Below are positions 53,161 to 60,791 of a stretch of 64,000 nucleotides of DNA, in pieces. Source of the stretch: Clostridiaceae bacterium (GTDB taxonomy: Bacteria > Bacillota > Clostridia > Lachnospirales > Lachnospiraceae); assembly GCA_910575435.1 (NCBI GenBank), contig CAJTGI010000010.1, positions 1 through 64,000 of the forward strand, given 5' to 3'. Each line of letters begins with the position of its first letter. Within the stretch, counting starts at the first letter, position 1. A program made the translations under genes and the position numbers. The notes below the pieces were generated by a model, which saw nothing but the letters and a program-made list of their open reading frames with translations, had not been told where the DNA came from and did not search any database.

Positions 53161-54648
53161 CTACGCATTCCCCTGAGTTCTTGCCGGAATCCGCACGGTT
53201 GCCGTCGTCCCCTCCCCCAGCACGCTCTCAAAGGTTACCCCATACCTTTCCCCGTAATAGTTTCGAATCCGCTGGTTTACATTGACGATGCCGAATCCTC
53301 CATTCTCCGAGGCAGTATTCTTATTATCCTCCATGGATTGGAGAAGTCGAAAAAGTTCGTCCCTGCTCATCCCCCTCCCATCATCTATCACTTTGAATAT
53401 AATATCCTCCCCCACTTTCTCCCCAATAATTTCAATCTTTCCCTTCCCCCTCTTATTTCTAATGCCATGCCCCAAAGCATTCTCAACCAGGGGCTGGAGC
53501 ATCAGTTTCGGGACCTGGATGTCCAGAATTTCTTCCTGGATGCGAATCTCATAATCCAGCACATCTTGATATCTGAATTTCTGAATCTTGAGATAGCTCT
53601 CGATGTGCCGCTTATCATCCGCAACGGTGATGATATCTCTGCCGCCGCTCAATGTGGTGCGGAAAAAGTCTGACAGGTAGGTCACCATGGACACCACCTC
53701 CTCCTTCTTTCCCGCCTCAGCCAGCCACACGATGGTATCCAGCGTATTATATAAAAAATGCGGGTTGATCTGCGCCTGCAGGAGCCTCACCTCAATCATG
53801 CGGAGATTCTCCTGATTCTTCTTGATATCCTCCACCAGAAGGCCAATTTCCGTAGTCATATTGTTAAAGTTCCGGGTAAGCACCGAAATCTCATCCCCGG
53901 ACTCCACCTCTCCCTGGACGGTAAAGTCACCCTCCGCCACCTTGCTGGTCATCTGGCACAGCTTCCTGATTGGCACCGAAACGCTCCGCGCCGCACGGAA
54001 AGCCATAGTCCCTGACAGAATCAGCACTGCCACCATGGCAATCATGGAAAGGCCCACCAGCCGCTCATTCTGTCGATCCAAATCTGATTTTACATTGACA
54101 AAGTTCGTGGTCTCCACATAGATGTATTCCTGGATTCCCTCCTGAATAATCTTAGTCAGGGCATACACGTCATTCCTGAGGATCTTCATGTTCTCATCAT
54201 AGTGCCCCCCCGCAATGATGTTCTTCTCAATATCCCGAATGCAGACATTCAGGGACAACAGACTATTTTTCAGACGGACAAGCTGCCCCTCATTGTTCTC
54301 CACCGTAGCACTGGCAGAAAGATCTGCACAAGCTTTCTCAAATTCCTTGATATAGCGGTAAGGATTTACCGTTACAATTCCATTAACGGTAACTTCACCC
54401 AAATTCATCTGGTCAAACCTCTTATTTTTAATAATAGCCAGATATACAGTGTAATCGGTCCGCTCCTTAAAATCCCTGACATACTGGTTGGCATAGGCTA
54501 CATTCTTGTTGATATCCGTGTAGGCATTGGTGGCATTGGACAGCGCCCACAAAAGGTACAGCAGCATCAGCGCCATTGGCAGAATGGCGACCACCACGAT
54601 ATGCCCCAGTTTCTTATTCATGGAAGCATTCCGATACCACCTCATCAC
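53161..54648 (-). CDS. YesM-type sensor histidine kinase
   Basis: 495 residues. Two membrane segments (about 15-36 and 195-215) flank an external helical sensor domain. A HAMP domain (SVSVPIRKLCQMTSKVAEGD) leads to the His_kinase domain: LLQAQINPHFLYNTLDTIVW (phospho-His in NPHFLYN), LMLQPLVENALGHGI and IDDGRGMS. The first ATG overlaps the stop of the response regulator (ATGA). It most likely senses the sugar brought in by the binding protein encoded next. Confidence 0.92.
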   Translation of the reverse strand: MMRWYRNASMNKKLGHIVVVAILPMALMLLYLLWALSNATNAYTDINKNVAYANQYVRDFKERTDYTVYLAIIKNKRFDQMNLGEVTVNGIVTVNPYRYIKEFEKACADLSASATVENNEGQLVRLKNSLLSLNVCIRDIEKNIIAGGHYDENMKILRNDVYALTKIIQEGIQEYIYVETTNFVNVKSDLDRQNERLVGLSMIAMVAVLILSGTMAFRAARSVSVPIRKLCQMTSKVAEGDFTVQGEVESGDEISVLTRNFNNMTTEIGLLVEDIKKNQENLRMIEVRLLQAQINPHFLYNTLDTIVWLAEAGKKEEVVSMVTYLSDFFRTTLSGGRDIITVADDKRHIESYLKIQKFRYQDVLDYEIRIQEEILDIQVPKLMLQPLVENALGHGIRNKRGKGKIEIIGEKVGEDIIFKVIDDGRGMSRDELFRLLQSMEDNKNTASENGGFGIVNVNQRIRNYYGERYGVTFESVLGEGTTATVRIPARTQGNA

Positions 54649-56279
54649 ATCCTCCCCTTTCTCTCTGCCCGATAATCCTTAGGCGAGCACCCCTGAACTT
54701 TCTTAAAGATGTAGCTGAAATAATGGGGATCCTTATATCCCACTTCATATCCCACCTCGGAGGTCTTCATATTCGTACGCACCAGCAATTCCTTCGCCTT
54801 CTCAATCCGTATTTCCGTCAGGTATTCCACAAACGTCTTTCCCATCTCCTTGCTAAAAATGGAACTGAAATAACTTGGGCTCATCCCCACCCAGGTAGCG
54901 ATGGAATTCAGGGAAATTTCCTCCTCCATATAGGTGGCCTGGATCTGTTCCCTAGCCATCTGAATAATATCCGAATATCGCTTCCCGCTGGCAGCATTCC
55001 TCACCTCGATGGCCTGCTCCACCAGATGCGCCACGTACTCCCTGATATCCTCCTTGGAACTGGCGCCGCTCACCGCCTTTTTCAGTTCCTCTCCCCGCTT
55101 CTGCAGCACTTCCTCTTCCAGCACCTTCCCTGCGTCCGTGGTGATTTTTTCGCAGAAGGACATCACCGTGACATAGATATTCATCATCACATATTGGCGC
55201 ATCATCAGAGATTTGAAATGATCCTCGGGAATCTCTCCCAGGCAGGCATCCACAAAACTTTCCACCTCCTCTTTCACGCCATTGTTCAAGAACTTCTCCA
55301 CCACCTGGTGGGTCTGCTCCAGCTCGCCAAAACTCCCCACGCCAAATGCATCGCTATCCCGCATAACTTGAAGATTCTCCCCAGACACGATCTGATTCAT
55401 CTCCCTGGTGAACCGACTGGCAAAAGCCTTATCCGCCTCCCGGAAGGAGATAGGCAGTTCCCGCAGCCTGCACACAGGCTTGCCTATTCCGCCAAAATAC
55501 TCAATATCCCTGTATCCCCTCACCAACAGTTCCAAATCCTTTATAAATGCTTCCTCCCTACGCCACAGTTCCTCTTCCTCGTCCGCAGTAATCAGAAACG
55601 CCCATCCGTCCACACTCCGCTGGAAACTGTACACCTGGGCATGATTCCGCACGGCATCCTCCACCGCTTCATACACCGCCCCCGACTCTTTCTCATTTCC
55701 CGACTGCACGGCCCGCACCTTAAACAAAATCACCTGATACATCTGGGCGCTGAGGTTCATGCCAAACTCTTTCCCCTCCTCCATAGCCTTCGCCAGAGAG
55801 AACTCCCCAGACAGCAGTTTGGAGAAAAATTTCATCTTTTTCATTTCCGTATTCTCCTGCATCTCCTGCTGATACGTGTCACGCAAGTCCTTCTCTTTCC
55901 TCTCCCGGAAAATCTCTTCCGAGACAGACTGCAAAGTTTCCAGCAGTTTTGCAGAGGAAATGGGCTTGAGCAGATATTCCGTCACCCCAACCTTAATAGC
56001 CTCCTTGGCATATTCAAAATCGTCATAGCCGCTGATAATCACAATCTTCGTACCCGGCAATTCCTGCTTTACCAGTCTGCTTAATTCCAATCCAGTCATA
56101 AAGGGCATCCTGATATCCGTGATTAGAATATCCGGCTTCTCTTTCAAAACCATAGGCAGCGCCAATTCTCCATCGCTGGCCTCGCCCGCAAACTCATATC
56201 CCTCTTTCTCCCATCGGATGCTATTCTTAATTCCTTCCCGAATCAACATCTCATCTTCCACCAGAAATACCCTGACCAT
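54645..56279 (-). CDS. AraC-type response regulator (YesN family)
   Basis: 544 residues from ATG 56279 (GGAGGTTATAGAT upstream). The receiver domain has VRVFLVEDEMLIREGIKNSI, ILITDIRMPFMTGLEL (phospho-Asp) and LKPISSAKL. The C-terminal AraC domain has SLNSIATWVGMSPSYFSSIF and TSEVGYEVGYKDPHYFSYIF, ending SPKDYRAERK. It is the partner of the YesM-type kinase and probably activates the ytfQ operon. Confidence 0.93.
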   Translation of the reverse strand: MVRVFLVEDEMLIREGIKNSIRWEKEGYEFAGEASDGELALPMVLKEKPDILITDIRMPFMTGLELSRLVKQELPGTKIVIISGYDDFEYAKEAIKVGVTEYLLKPISSAKLLETLQSVSEEIFRERKEKDLRDTYQQEMQENTEMKKMKFFSKLLSGEFSLAKAMEEGKEFGMNLSAQMYQVILFKVRAVQSGNEKESGAVYEAVEDAVRNHAQVYSFQRSVDGWAFLITADEEEELWRREEAFIKDLELLVRGYRDIEYFGGIGKPVCRLRELPISFREADKAFASRFTREMNQIVSGENLQVMRDSDAFGVGSFGELEQTHQVVEKFLNNGVKEEVESFVDACLGEIPEDHFKSLMMRQYVMMNIYVTVMSFCEKITTDAGKVLEEEVLQKRGEELKKAVSGASSKEDIREYVAHLVEQAIEVRNAASGKRYSDIIQMAREQIQATYMEEEISLNSIATWVGMSPSYFSSIFSKEMGKTFVEYLTEIRIEKAKELLVRTNMKTSEVGYEVGYKDPHYFSYIFKKVQGCSPKDYRAERKGRM

Positions 56280-56307
56280 ATCTATAACCTCCACTTGCAT
56301 TATTTCT

Positions 56308-57159
56308 CTAAAATACTTTTTCCTCTCCCCGCTCAAAAATCCCCATCATCTCCCTGGTCAGGCTGATTCCGTCATCATGCGCCGGCATCTTATCTCGGGC
56401 AAACCATCCCGCCTCTGCCAGTTCTCCCGCATCTCTATGTATCTCGTCAGACCCCTCCAGCTCACAGAAAAATCCTAAAAGCAAGTTTCCATCTATTCCC
56501 CAGGGCTGGCTCTTGTAATAACGGATATTCTTCACCCTCAGACCCACTTCCTCCATCACTTCCCGCCGCACCGTCTCCTCCGCCGTCTCTCCAATCTCCG
56601 TAAAGCCGGCCAGCAGGGCATATTTTTTATATTCCCGGTCCGCATATTTTGACATCAGAATCCGATCCCCATCCGTCACTGCCACAATCACTGCCGGGGC
56701 AATTCCCGGATAAATCACATTGCCGCAAGCCGGGCAGCGCATCATCCTCTCTCCCCCATCATGCACCGTCCTCTCCCCGCACATGCCGCAAAAGCGGCTG
56801 GCCAAATACCAGCGATGCAGATGCCAGGCAGTCATAAGGGCGAAACATACCTCCTTGCTAACCATCTGGCGAAAGGATCGAACTGGCGCATATCCGTACT
56901 CTCCAAAGGAAGCCACCTCTCCCTGATAAGCAAAATAATCCTCCCCATCCATGGAAAAATAATACTGCAGAGAGGACTGCCAGTCCCTCTCGGCAACCTG
57001 CCGCCCCAATTCCCAAAAACGAGGCAAAGACAGATTCTGCCCGACATCCTGCCGAATCAAAACCTGTCTCTCCCGAAACACAATTATTCTGCTATTTTCT
57101 ATAGGTTTCCTGTCTTTATATTGATTATCCAGTTTCTTAGGAAAAATATCCTGTACCAT
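56308..57159 (-). CDS. nudC: NAD+ diphosphatase (NADH pyrophosphatase)
   Basis: 283 residues. A zinc ribbon (FCGMCGERT with MRCPACGNVIYPGIAPAVIV) precedes the Nudix box GFTEIGETAEETVRREVMEE plus VGL, and YKSQPWGID is the SQPW motif unique to NudC. It splits NADH and removes NAD caps from RNA. It ends 28 bases before the response regulator and may share its transcript. Confidence 0.95.
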   Translation of the reverse strand: MVQDIFPKKLDNQYKDRKPIENSRIIVFRERQVLIRQDVGQNLSLPRFWELGRQVAERDWQSSLQYYFSMDGEDYFAYQGEVASFGEYGYAPVRSFRQMVSKEVCFALMTAWHLHRWYLASRFCGMCGERTVHDGGERMMRCPACGNVIYPGIAPAVIVAVTDGDRILMSKYADREYKKYALLAGFTEIGETAEETVRREVMEEVGLRVKNIRYYKSQPWGIDGNLLLGFFCELEGSDEIHRDAGELAEAGWFARDKMPAHDDGISLTREMMGIFERGEEKVF

Positions 57160-57226
57160 CCTGATCCCTCTTTTCTCTCCAGAAAGTAAACTGACATGCC
57201 GCTGAAGGCGGCATCACCATCTATAA

Positions 57227-57420
57227 AAGTTGATTGCTTCGTGCTACGCACTCCTGCAATCGCCACCTACATTCGCAATCCGCCCTTATCGGGAACATGA
57301 ATAAGCAATTTGGCTTATTCATGTTATTGCATCATATTGGTGGTGCGCCAAATATTTGAGAATACCCCTATGCAAGCATAGTGTATTCTCAAATGCTTGG
57401 CTATACTTTTTAAATAAAAT
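57227..57420 (-). repeat. Dispersed intergenic repeat, copy R2
   Basis: Nearly identical to R1 (34333-34585) over about 150 bp, except that R1 carries an extra palindrome. It lies between nudC and the ABC permease gene, both leftward. The gap 57160-57477 contains only this repeat and the terminator at 57419. Confidence 0.8.
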
Positions 57421-57458
57421 ACTGTGCCCGATGAATCACAACCATCAGACACAGTATA
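57419..57458 (-). terminator. Terminator after the ABC-2 permease gene
   Basis: ATACTGTG and CACAGTAT pair around a 24-base loop; on the minus strand ATTTTATTT follows. It is about 20 bases after the permease stop. Confidence 0.6.
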
Positions 57459-57477
57459 ACTTTTTTTCAGAAAAACA

Positions 57478-58317
57478 TCAAGACAGATCCAAATGCTTCT
57501 TCATTCGCCAGACAGATAGCACCGATAGCCCCACTGAAAGGAACACCATCAAAACAATGGTGATGGCATATATCCCCTTGAACATTCCAAACACTTCGGT
57601 AGCCGCCTGCGTTCCAGCCATTTCAACAGAATCCAACAAATCTGAATCAGTAATACTCCCAATATTCGCCAGAGCCCAGATTAGAATGGCCCCTAGGGAG
57701 ATTATCTGCTGAGCCATATACAGCACGATGTATGATATCACAGACATCAAATCCTTATTGACTGGCGTCTTGGTATTGGTCCGCACGGTATAGCCAAAGA
57801 CCAGAGACACGTAGAACTGAATCAGGCAGACGGGCATGGACAGGGCAAGGATAAAAAGCGTCACTGCGAAAAACCATTCGGGCACGCCTGCAGCCAGAGC
57901 CTGGGATATGATTTCAGGCAAATTCGGAATATGCAGAAATGCCAGGCACAATGCGGCTATAGCCACCAAGATGGAGAGATAAGAGTACAGCGTCCCCGCA
58001 ATCAATTTGCTAAAATACAACTGCCAGGACTTTACCGGAAGGGTATGCATCAAGTATCCCTCATCCTTAAATAAATTCTTGCGGAAATACAGCACAGTGT
58101 AGATAAGCGTCCCCGCCACCATCACTACAATTGCCAAGGTTGCCATGCCCGAAGTCAGTCCGCTCACGATATTCATCACGCCTGTAGCATCTTCAAAATT
58201 AGCATTCACCAGTCGAAATATGGCAGAAATCCCTGCTGTCAGCCCCACGACCAGATACGCCGCAAGCAACAGTTTGGCCTGCCTTTTCAAATCATACTTT
58301 AATAATTTCCCTAACAT
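57478..58317 (-). CDS. ABC-2 type membrane permease
   Basis: 279 residues with about six membrane segments. MLGKLLKYDLKRQAKLLLAA, YFRKNLFKDEGYLMHTLPVK and SWQLYFSKLIAGTLYSYLSI are typical of small ABC-2 permeases of YtrA-regulated transporters. Its start overlaps the ATPase stop by seven bases. Substrate unknown; related systems respond to cell-wall antibiotics. Confidence 0.8.
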   Translation of the reverse strand: MLGKLLKYDLKRQAKLLLAAYLVVGLTAGISAIFRLVNANFEDATGVMNIVSGLTSGMATLAIVVMVAGTLIYTVLYFRKNLFKDEGYLMHTLPVKSWQLYFSKLIAGTLYSYLSILVAIAALCLAFLHIPNLPEIISQALAAGVPEWFFAVTLFILALSMPVCLIQFYVSLVFGYTVRTNTKTPVNKDLMSVISYIVLYMAQQIISLGAILIWALANIGSITDSDLLDSVEMAGTQAATEVFGMFKGIYAITIVLMVFLSVGLSVLSVWRMKKHLDLS

Positions 58318-59009
58318 GCAAACACCTCCCGAAACAGTGCATCCACTGACTTATTCTTTTCCATCCTGATCTCATCCACCGACTTGTATAGGGCAAGTCG
58401 GCCCTGCTTGATAAATATCACATCATCCAGCACATTTTCCACATCTGAAATCAAATGGGTAGAAATCAATACGCTGGCATCCTCATTATAATTGGTAAGG
58501 ATCGTCTTTAATATAAAATCCCTAGCGGCGGGATCAACGCCCCCCATAGGCTCATCCAGCAGATATACCTTCGCTTCCCTGCTCATCACCAGAACCAGCT
58601 GCACTTTCTCCCGGTTTCCCTTAGAGAGGGCACTGATTTTCTTATCAAAATCCAGTCCAAGAGTCTGAAGCATCCGCTCTGCGGTCTCTCGCCTGAAATC
58701 CCCATAGAATTCCTCAAAAAAATCTACGACCTCCGATATGCGCATGGCATCTGAAAAATATGGCCGCTCCGGCAGATAAGACACCACTGCCTTGCTCTCC
58801 GTGCCCACCGGCTTTCCATCAATCAGCACCTCCCCTGCCTCCGGCACTAGAAGCCCGCAGAGCATCTTAATCAGCGTCGTCTTGCCGCTGCCATTCGGCC
58901 CCAGAATCCCCACAATCTTGCCCGCTGGAATAGATAGGGACAAATCTTCCAGTCCCAGCACCTTTCCATATCTTTTTGACAGACCTCTGCATCGAATCAA
59001 TTCTTCCAT
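58311..59009 (-). CDS. ABC transporter ATP-binding protein
   Basis: 232 residues. VGILGPNGSGKTTLIKMLCG (Walker A), SALSKGNREKVQLVLVMSRE (signature as SKGNREK) and VYLLDEPMGGVDP (Walker B). It pairs with the ABC-2 permease and lies five bases after the GntR gene. Confidence 0.92.
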   Translation of the reverse strand: MEELIRCRGLSKRYGKVLGLEDLSLSIPAGKIVGILGPNGSGKTTLIKMLCGLLVPEAGEVLIDGKPVGTESKAVVSYLPERPYFSDAMRISEVVDFFEEFYGDFRRETAERMLQTLGLDFDKKISALSKGNREKVQLVLVMSREAKVYLLDEPMGGVDPAARDFILKTILTNYNEDASVLISTHLISDVENVLDDVIFIKQGRLALYKSVDEIRMEKNKSVDALFREVFAC

Positions 59010-59013
59010 CCTT

Positions 59014-59394
59014 CTACTCTCCTTTCCTCTCCTCCTGCTGGCTCATTCTCTGGAGCAATGCCGCCGCATCCTTCAAAGAATAGCCCAAACTCTCCATATT
59101 GTCCAAAAACTCCTTTACATAACTCTGCAGCATCTCCTCCTGCAACCCCTCCGTAATCTCATCCCGCTCGGCCACAAACCTTCCAGCAGTCCTCTTAGCA
59201 TACAAAAGCCCCTCCCGCTCCAGTTCTGCCAAAGCCTTCTGCATGGTATTCGGATTGACGCCAGCCTCCACCGCCAATTCCCGCACAGATGGCAGTTTCT
59301 GCCCCGGCGCCCAGTCCCCTGTAGCAATCCGCTGCTTAATGCCATCCATGATCTGCTGGTAGAGCGGCACATCATCGCTAAACTTCCATCCCAT
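59014..59394 (-). CDS. GntR-family regulator, YtrA subfamily
   Basis: 126 residues. VPLYQQIMDGIKQRIATGDW, GQKLPSVRELAVEAGVNPNT and MQKALAELEREGLL form the GntR winged helix, with the short C-terminus typical of YtrA-type repressors, which control their own ABC operon. AAGGGGG precedes the ATG. Confidence 0.9.
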   Translation of the reverse strand: MGWKFSDDVPLYQQIMDGIKQRIATGDWAPGQKLPSVRELAVEAGVNPNTMQKALAELEREGLLYAKRTAGRFVAERDEITEGLQEEMLQSYVKEFLDNMESLGYSLKDAAALLQRMSQQEERKGE

Positions 59395-59436
59395 GACTTT
59401 CCCCCTTCCAACATTTTTTTAATGCATCTGCGCTTC

Positions 59437-59489
59437 GTATTATTGTACTATACAAGTAATACAATAATACAATCTGCAATATTTGTCAA
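59437..59489 (-). promoter_or_regulatory. Promoter and inverted-repeat operator of the GntR/ABC operon
   Basis: On the minus strand: TTGACA (59484-59489), 17 bases, TATTGT (59461-59466). An 11-bp inverted repeat, GTATTATTGTA and TACAATAATAC (59437-59447 and 59460-59470), covers the -10 and start site; the inner part reads ACTTGTATAGTACAA. It is the expected site for the GntR protein. Confidence 0.7.
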
Positions 59490-59676
59490 TAGATATTTAT
59501 TTTTTTATATAAACTTCCAGAAACTCCCGAATAAATGCGAACAATTATGTCAGTCTGCCTCCAAACATAATATGTCCCATAAAAAGAAGAAGAAGAGGCT
59601 TTCTAAAGGCGGCACAAAACGCTGTCCAAGAAAGACTACACTCCCTCTATGAAGAACGCAAAACCAGCGTTCTTAA

Positions 59677-59705
59677 AAAGGCATCTGAAATCAATCAGAT
59701 GCCTT
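59677..59705 (-). terminator. Terminator of the C39-like peptidase gene
   Basis: AAAGGCATCTG and CAGATGCCTTT around a seven-base loop, followed on the minus strand by TTTAAGAACGC. A small palindrome GAAGAACGC/GCGTTCTT (59651-59674) next to it belongs to the family seen at 2363 and 27062. Confidence 0.7.
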
Positions 59706-59719
59706 TAAGCAATCGCTTC

Positions 59720-60601
59720 TTATTTGCTTACCCAGTTTCCCTTGGCACTCCTGTGCCTCCACTGGTCCGATGCCTCCTCATACCCCTTCACTGACAGAAA
59801 TTGCCAGGGGCTGGCCGTCTTCAGGGAATCATAAATCTTCTTCAGGGACACCCAATGCCGATTGTGCTTCGGGTCTCCTGAATCCGTTAGAAAGACCTTG
59901 TCCCGCTTTTCATCATAGAGAAATACTGTCACATAATGGCCCGGCGTATCTTTCCAGTAGCAGGTGGAATTATTACTGCTCACCAAGACAATGGCTGCCT
60001 GGCTCTTCTTCATCTGCCTTTGGAATTTCTCATAACTGACCGGCTTCCTGTATACTTTGCAGTCAAACCCCATAGAAGTCAGAGACCTTCTCATATATCC
60101 CCAGTCAATGGCGCCTCCCCCTGCATACCCAGTGTGCTTCTTCGCATACTTGTATGCATCAATGGGAGTACACTTATATTTCGTCAAGGAAGAATAGATA
60201 TTGGCAACGCAGCACAGTCCGCAGCCAAACCCGCCAAAGGAGCCGCCGTCATAATATGACACGCCCCACTCACCTGACCATTTCAATCGGCTACCCCAGG
60301 ACTTCGGCCCCTGCAGATAGGAATAGATTTCCCTCTCCGGCTTGGGCGTTGGCTCCGGCAGCCTTGTCCTCTCTGGAATCGGCGTGGCAGTTGCCGCCAC
60401 CACCTTCTCCGACATGGTCGGCACATCTTCTCTGCCAAGAGACCTGACCCATGCCACCGCCCCGATAAGAACCACGATCATGCCCAGCCCGGCAGCCGCC
60501 ATCCTCTTCTGCCTTCCGTCACATTTCCTCCACCAAAGCAGAATATTATGCAAGAAGCCAATCTCCCGCTTTCTAAATCTTCTTTTTTCGTCTTTTCCCA
60601 T
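59720..60601 (-). CDS. Membrane-anchored C39-like cysteine peptidase
   Basis: 293 residues. A basic N-terminus and one membrane segment (about 35-53), a Thr/Pro/Glu linker, then a papain-like domain: GGFGCGLCCVANIYSSLTKY (catalytic Cys), GHYVTVFLYDEKRDKVFLTD (His) and DSGDP (Asp). This matches the C39_2 family (YvpB like), which is distinct from bacteriocin exporters. It would face outside the cell. AAAGGGGGG precedes the ATG. Confidence 0.75.
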   Translation of the reverse strand: MGKDEKRRFRKREIGFLHNILLWWRKCDGRQKRMAAAGLGMIVVLIGAVAWVRSLGREDVPTMSEKVVAATATPIPERTRLPEPTPKPEREIYSYLQGPKSWGSRLKWSGEWGVSYYDGGSFGGFGCGLCCVANIYSSLTKYKCTPIDAYKYAKKHTGYAGGGAIDWGYMRRSLTSMGFDCKVYRKPVSYEKFQRQMKKSQAAIVLVSSNNSTCYWKDTPGHYVTVFLYDEKRDKVFLTDSGDPKHNRHWVSLKKIYDSLKTASPWQFLSVKGYEEASDQWRHRSAKGNWVSK

Positions 60602-60723
60602 GCCACCCCCCTTTCATTCTGTCCATGTGCCATTTCTTATTATAGCATCCTTTCATAAGAAACTAAAGAATAAAAATTTGCCAAGCAGCAATCTTTACAA
60701 AAATTTATTATAACGCAAAAAAG

Positions 60724-60760
60724 TCGCTGCCTCGTGCAAGCAAGCTTGCCGAGACAGCGA
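60724..60760 (-). terminator. Terminator of the alpha-xylosidase gene
   Basis: TCGCTGCCTCG and CGAGACAGCGA pair with one mismatch around a 15-base loop; on the minus strand CTTTTTTGCG follows. A related stem (CTGTCTCG/CGAGAGACAG) is found in the element at 63390. Confidence 0.75.
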
Positions 60761-60791
60761 TTTTACTCTCCTATCGCATTAGGTCATGTTA

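Noticed and set aside
54576-56084. 502-codon plus-strand frame
   Set aside because: Antisense to the AraC-type response regulator; His/Leu/Pro-rich and without motifs.
59569-59652. Tiny basic frame MSHKKKKKRLSKGG
   Set aside because: No ribosome site and no partner gene; it lies in the intergenic region after the GntR promoter. Basic composition alone is not enough.
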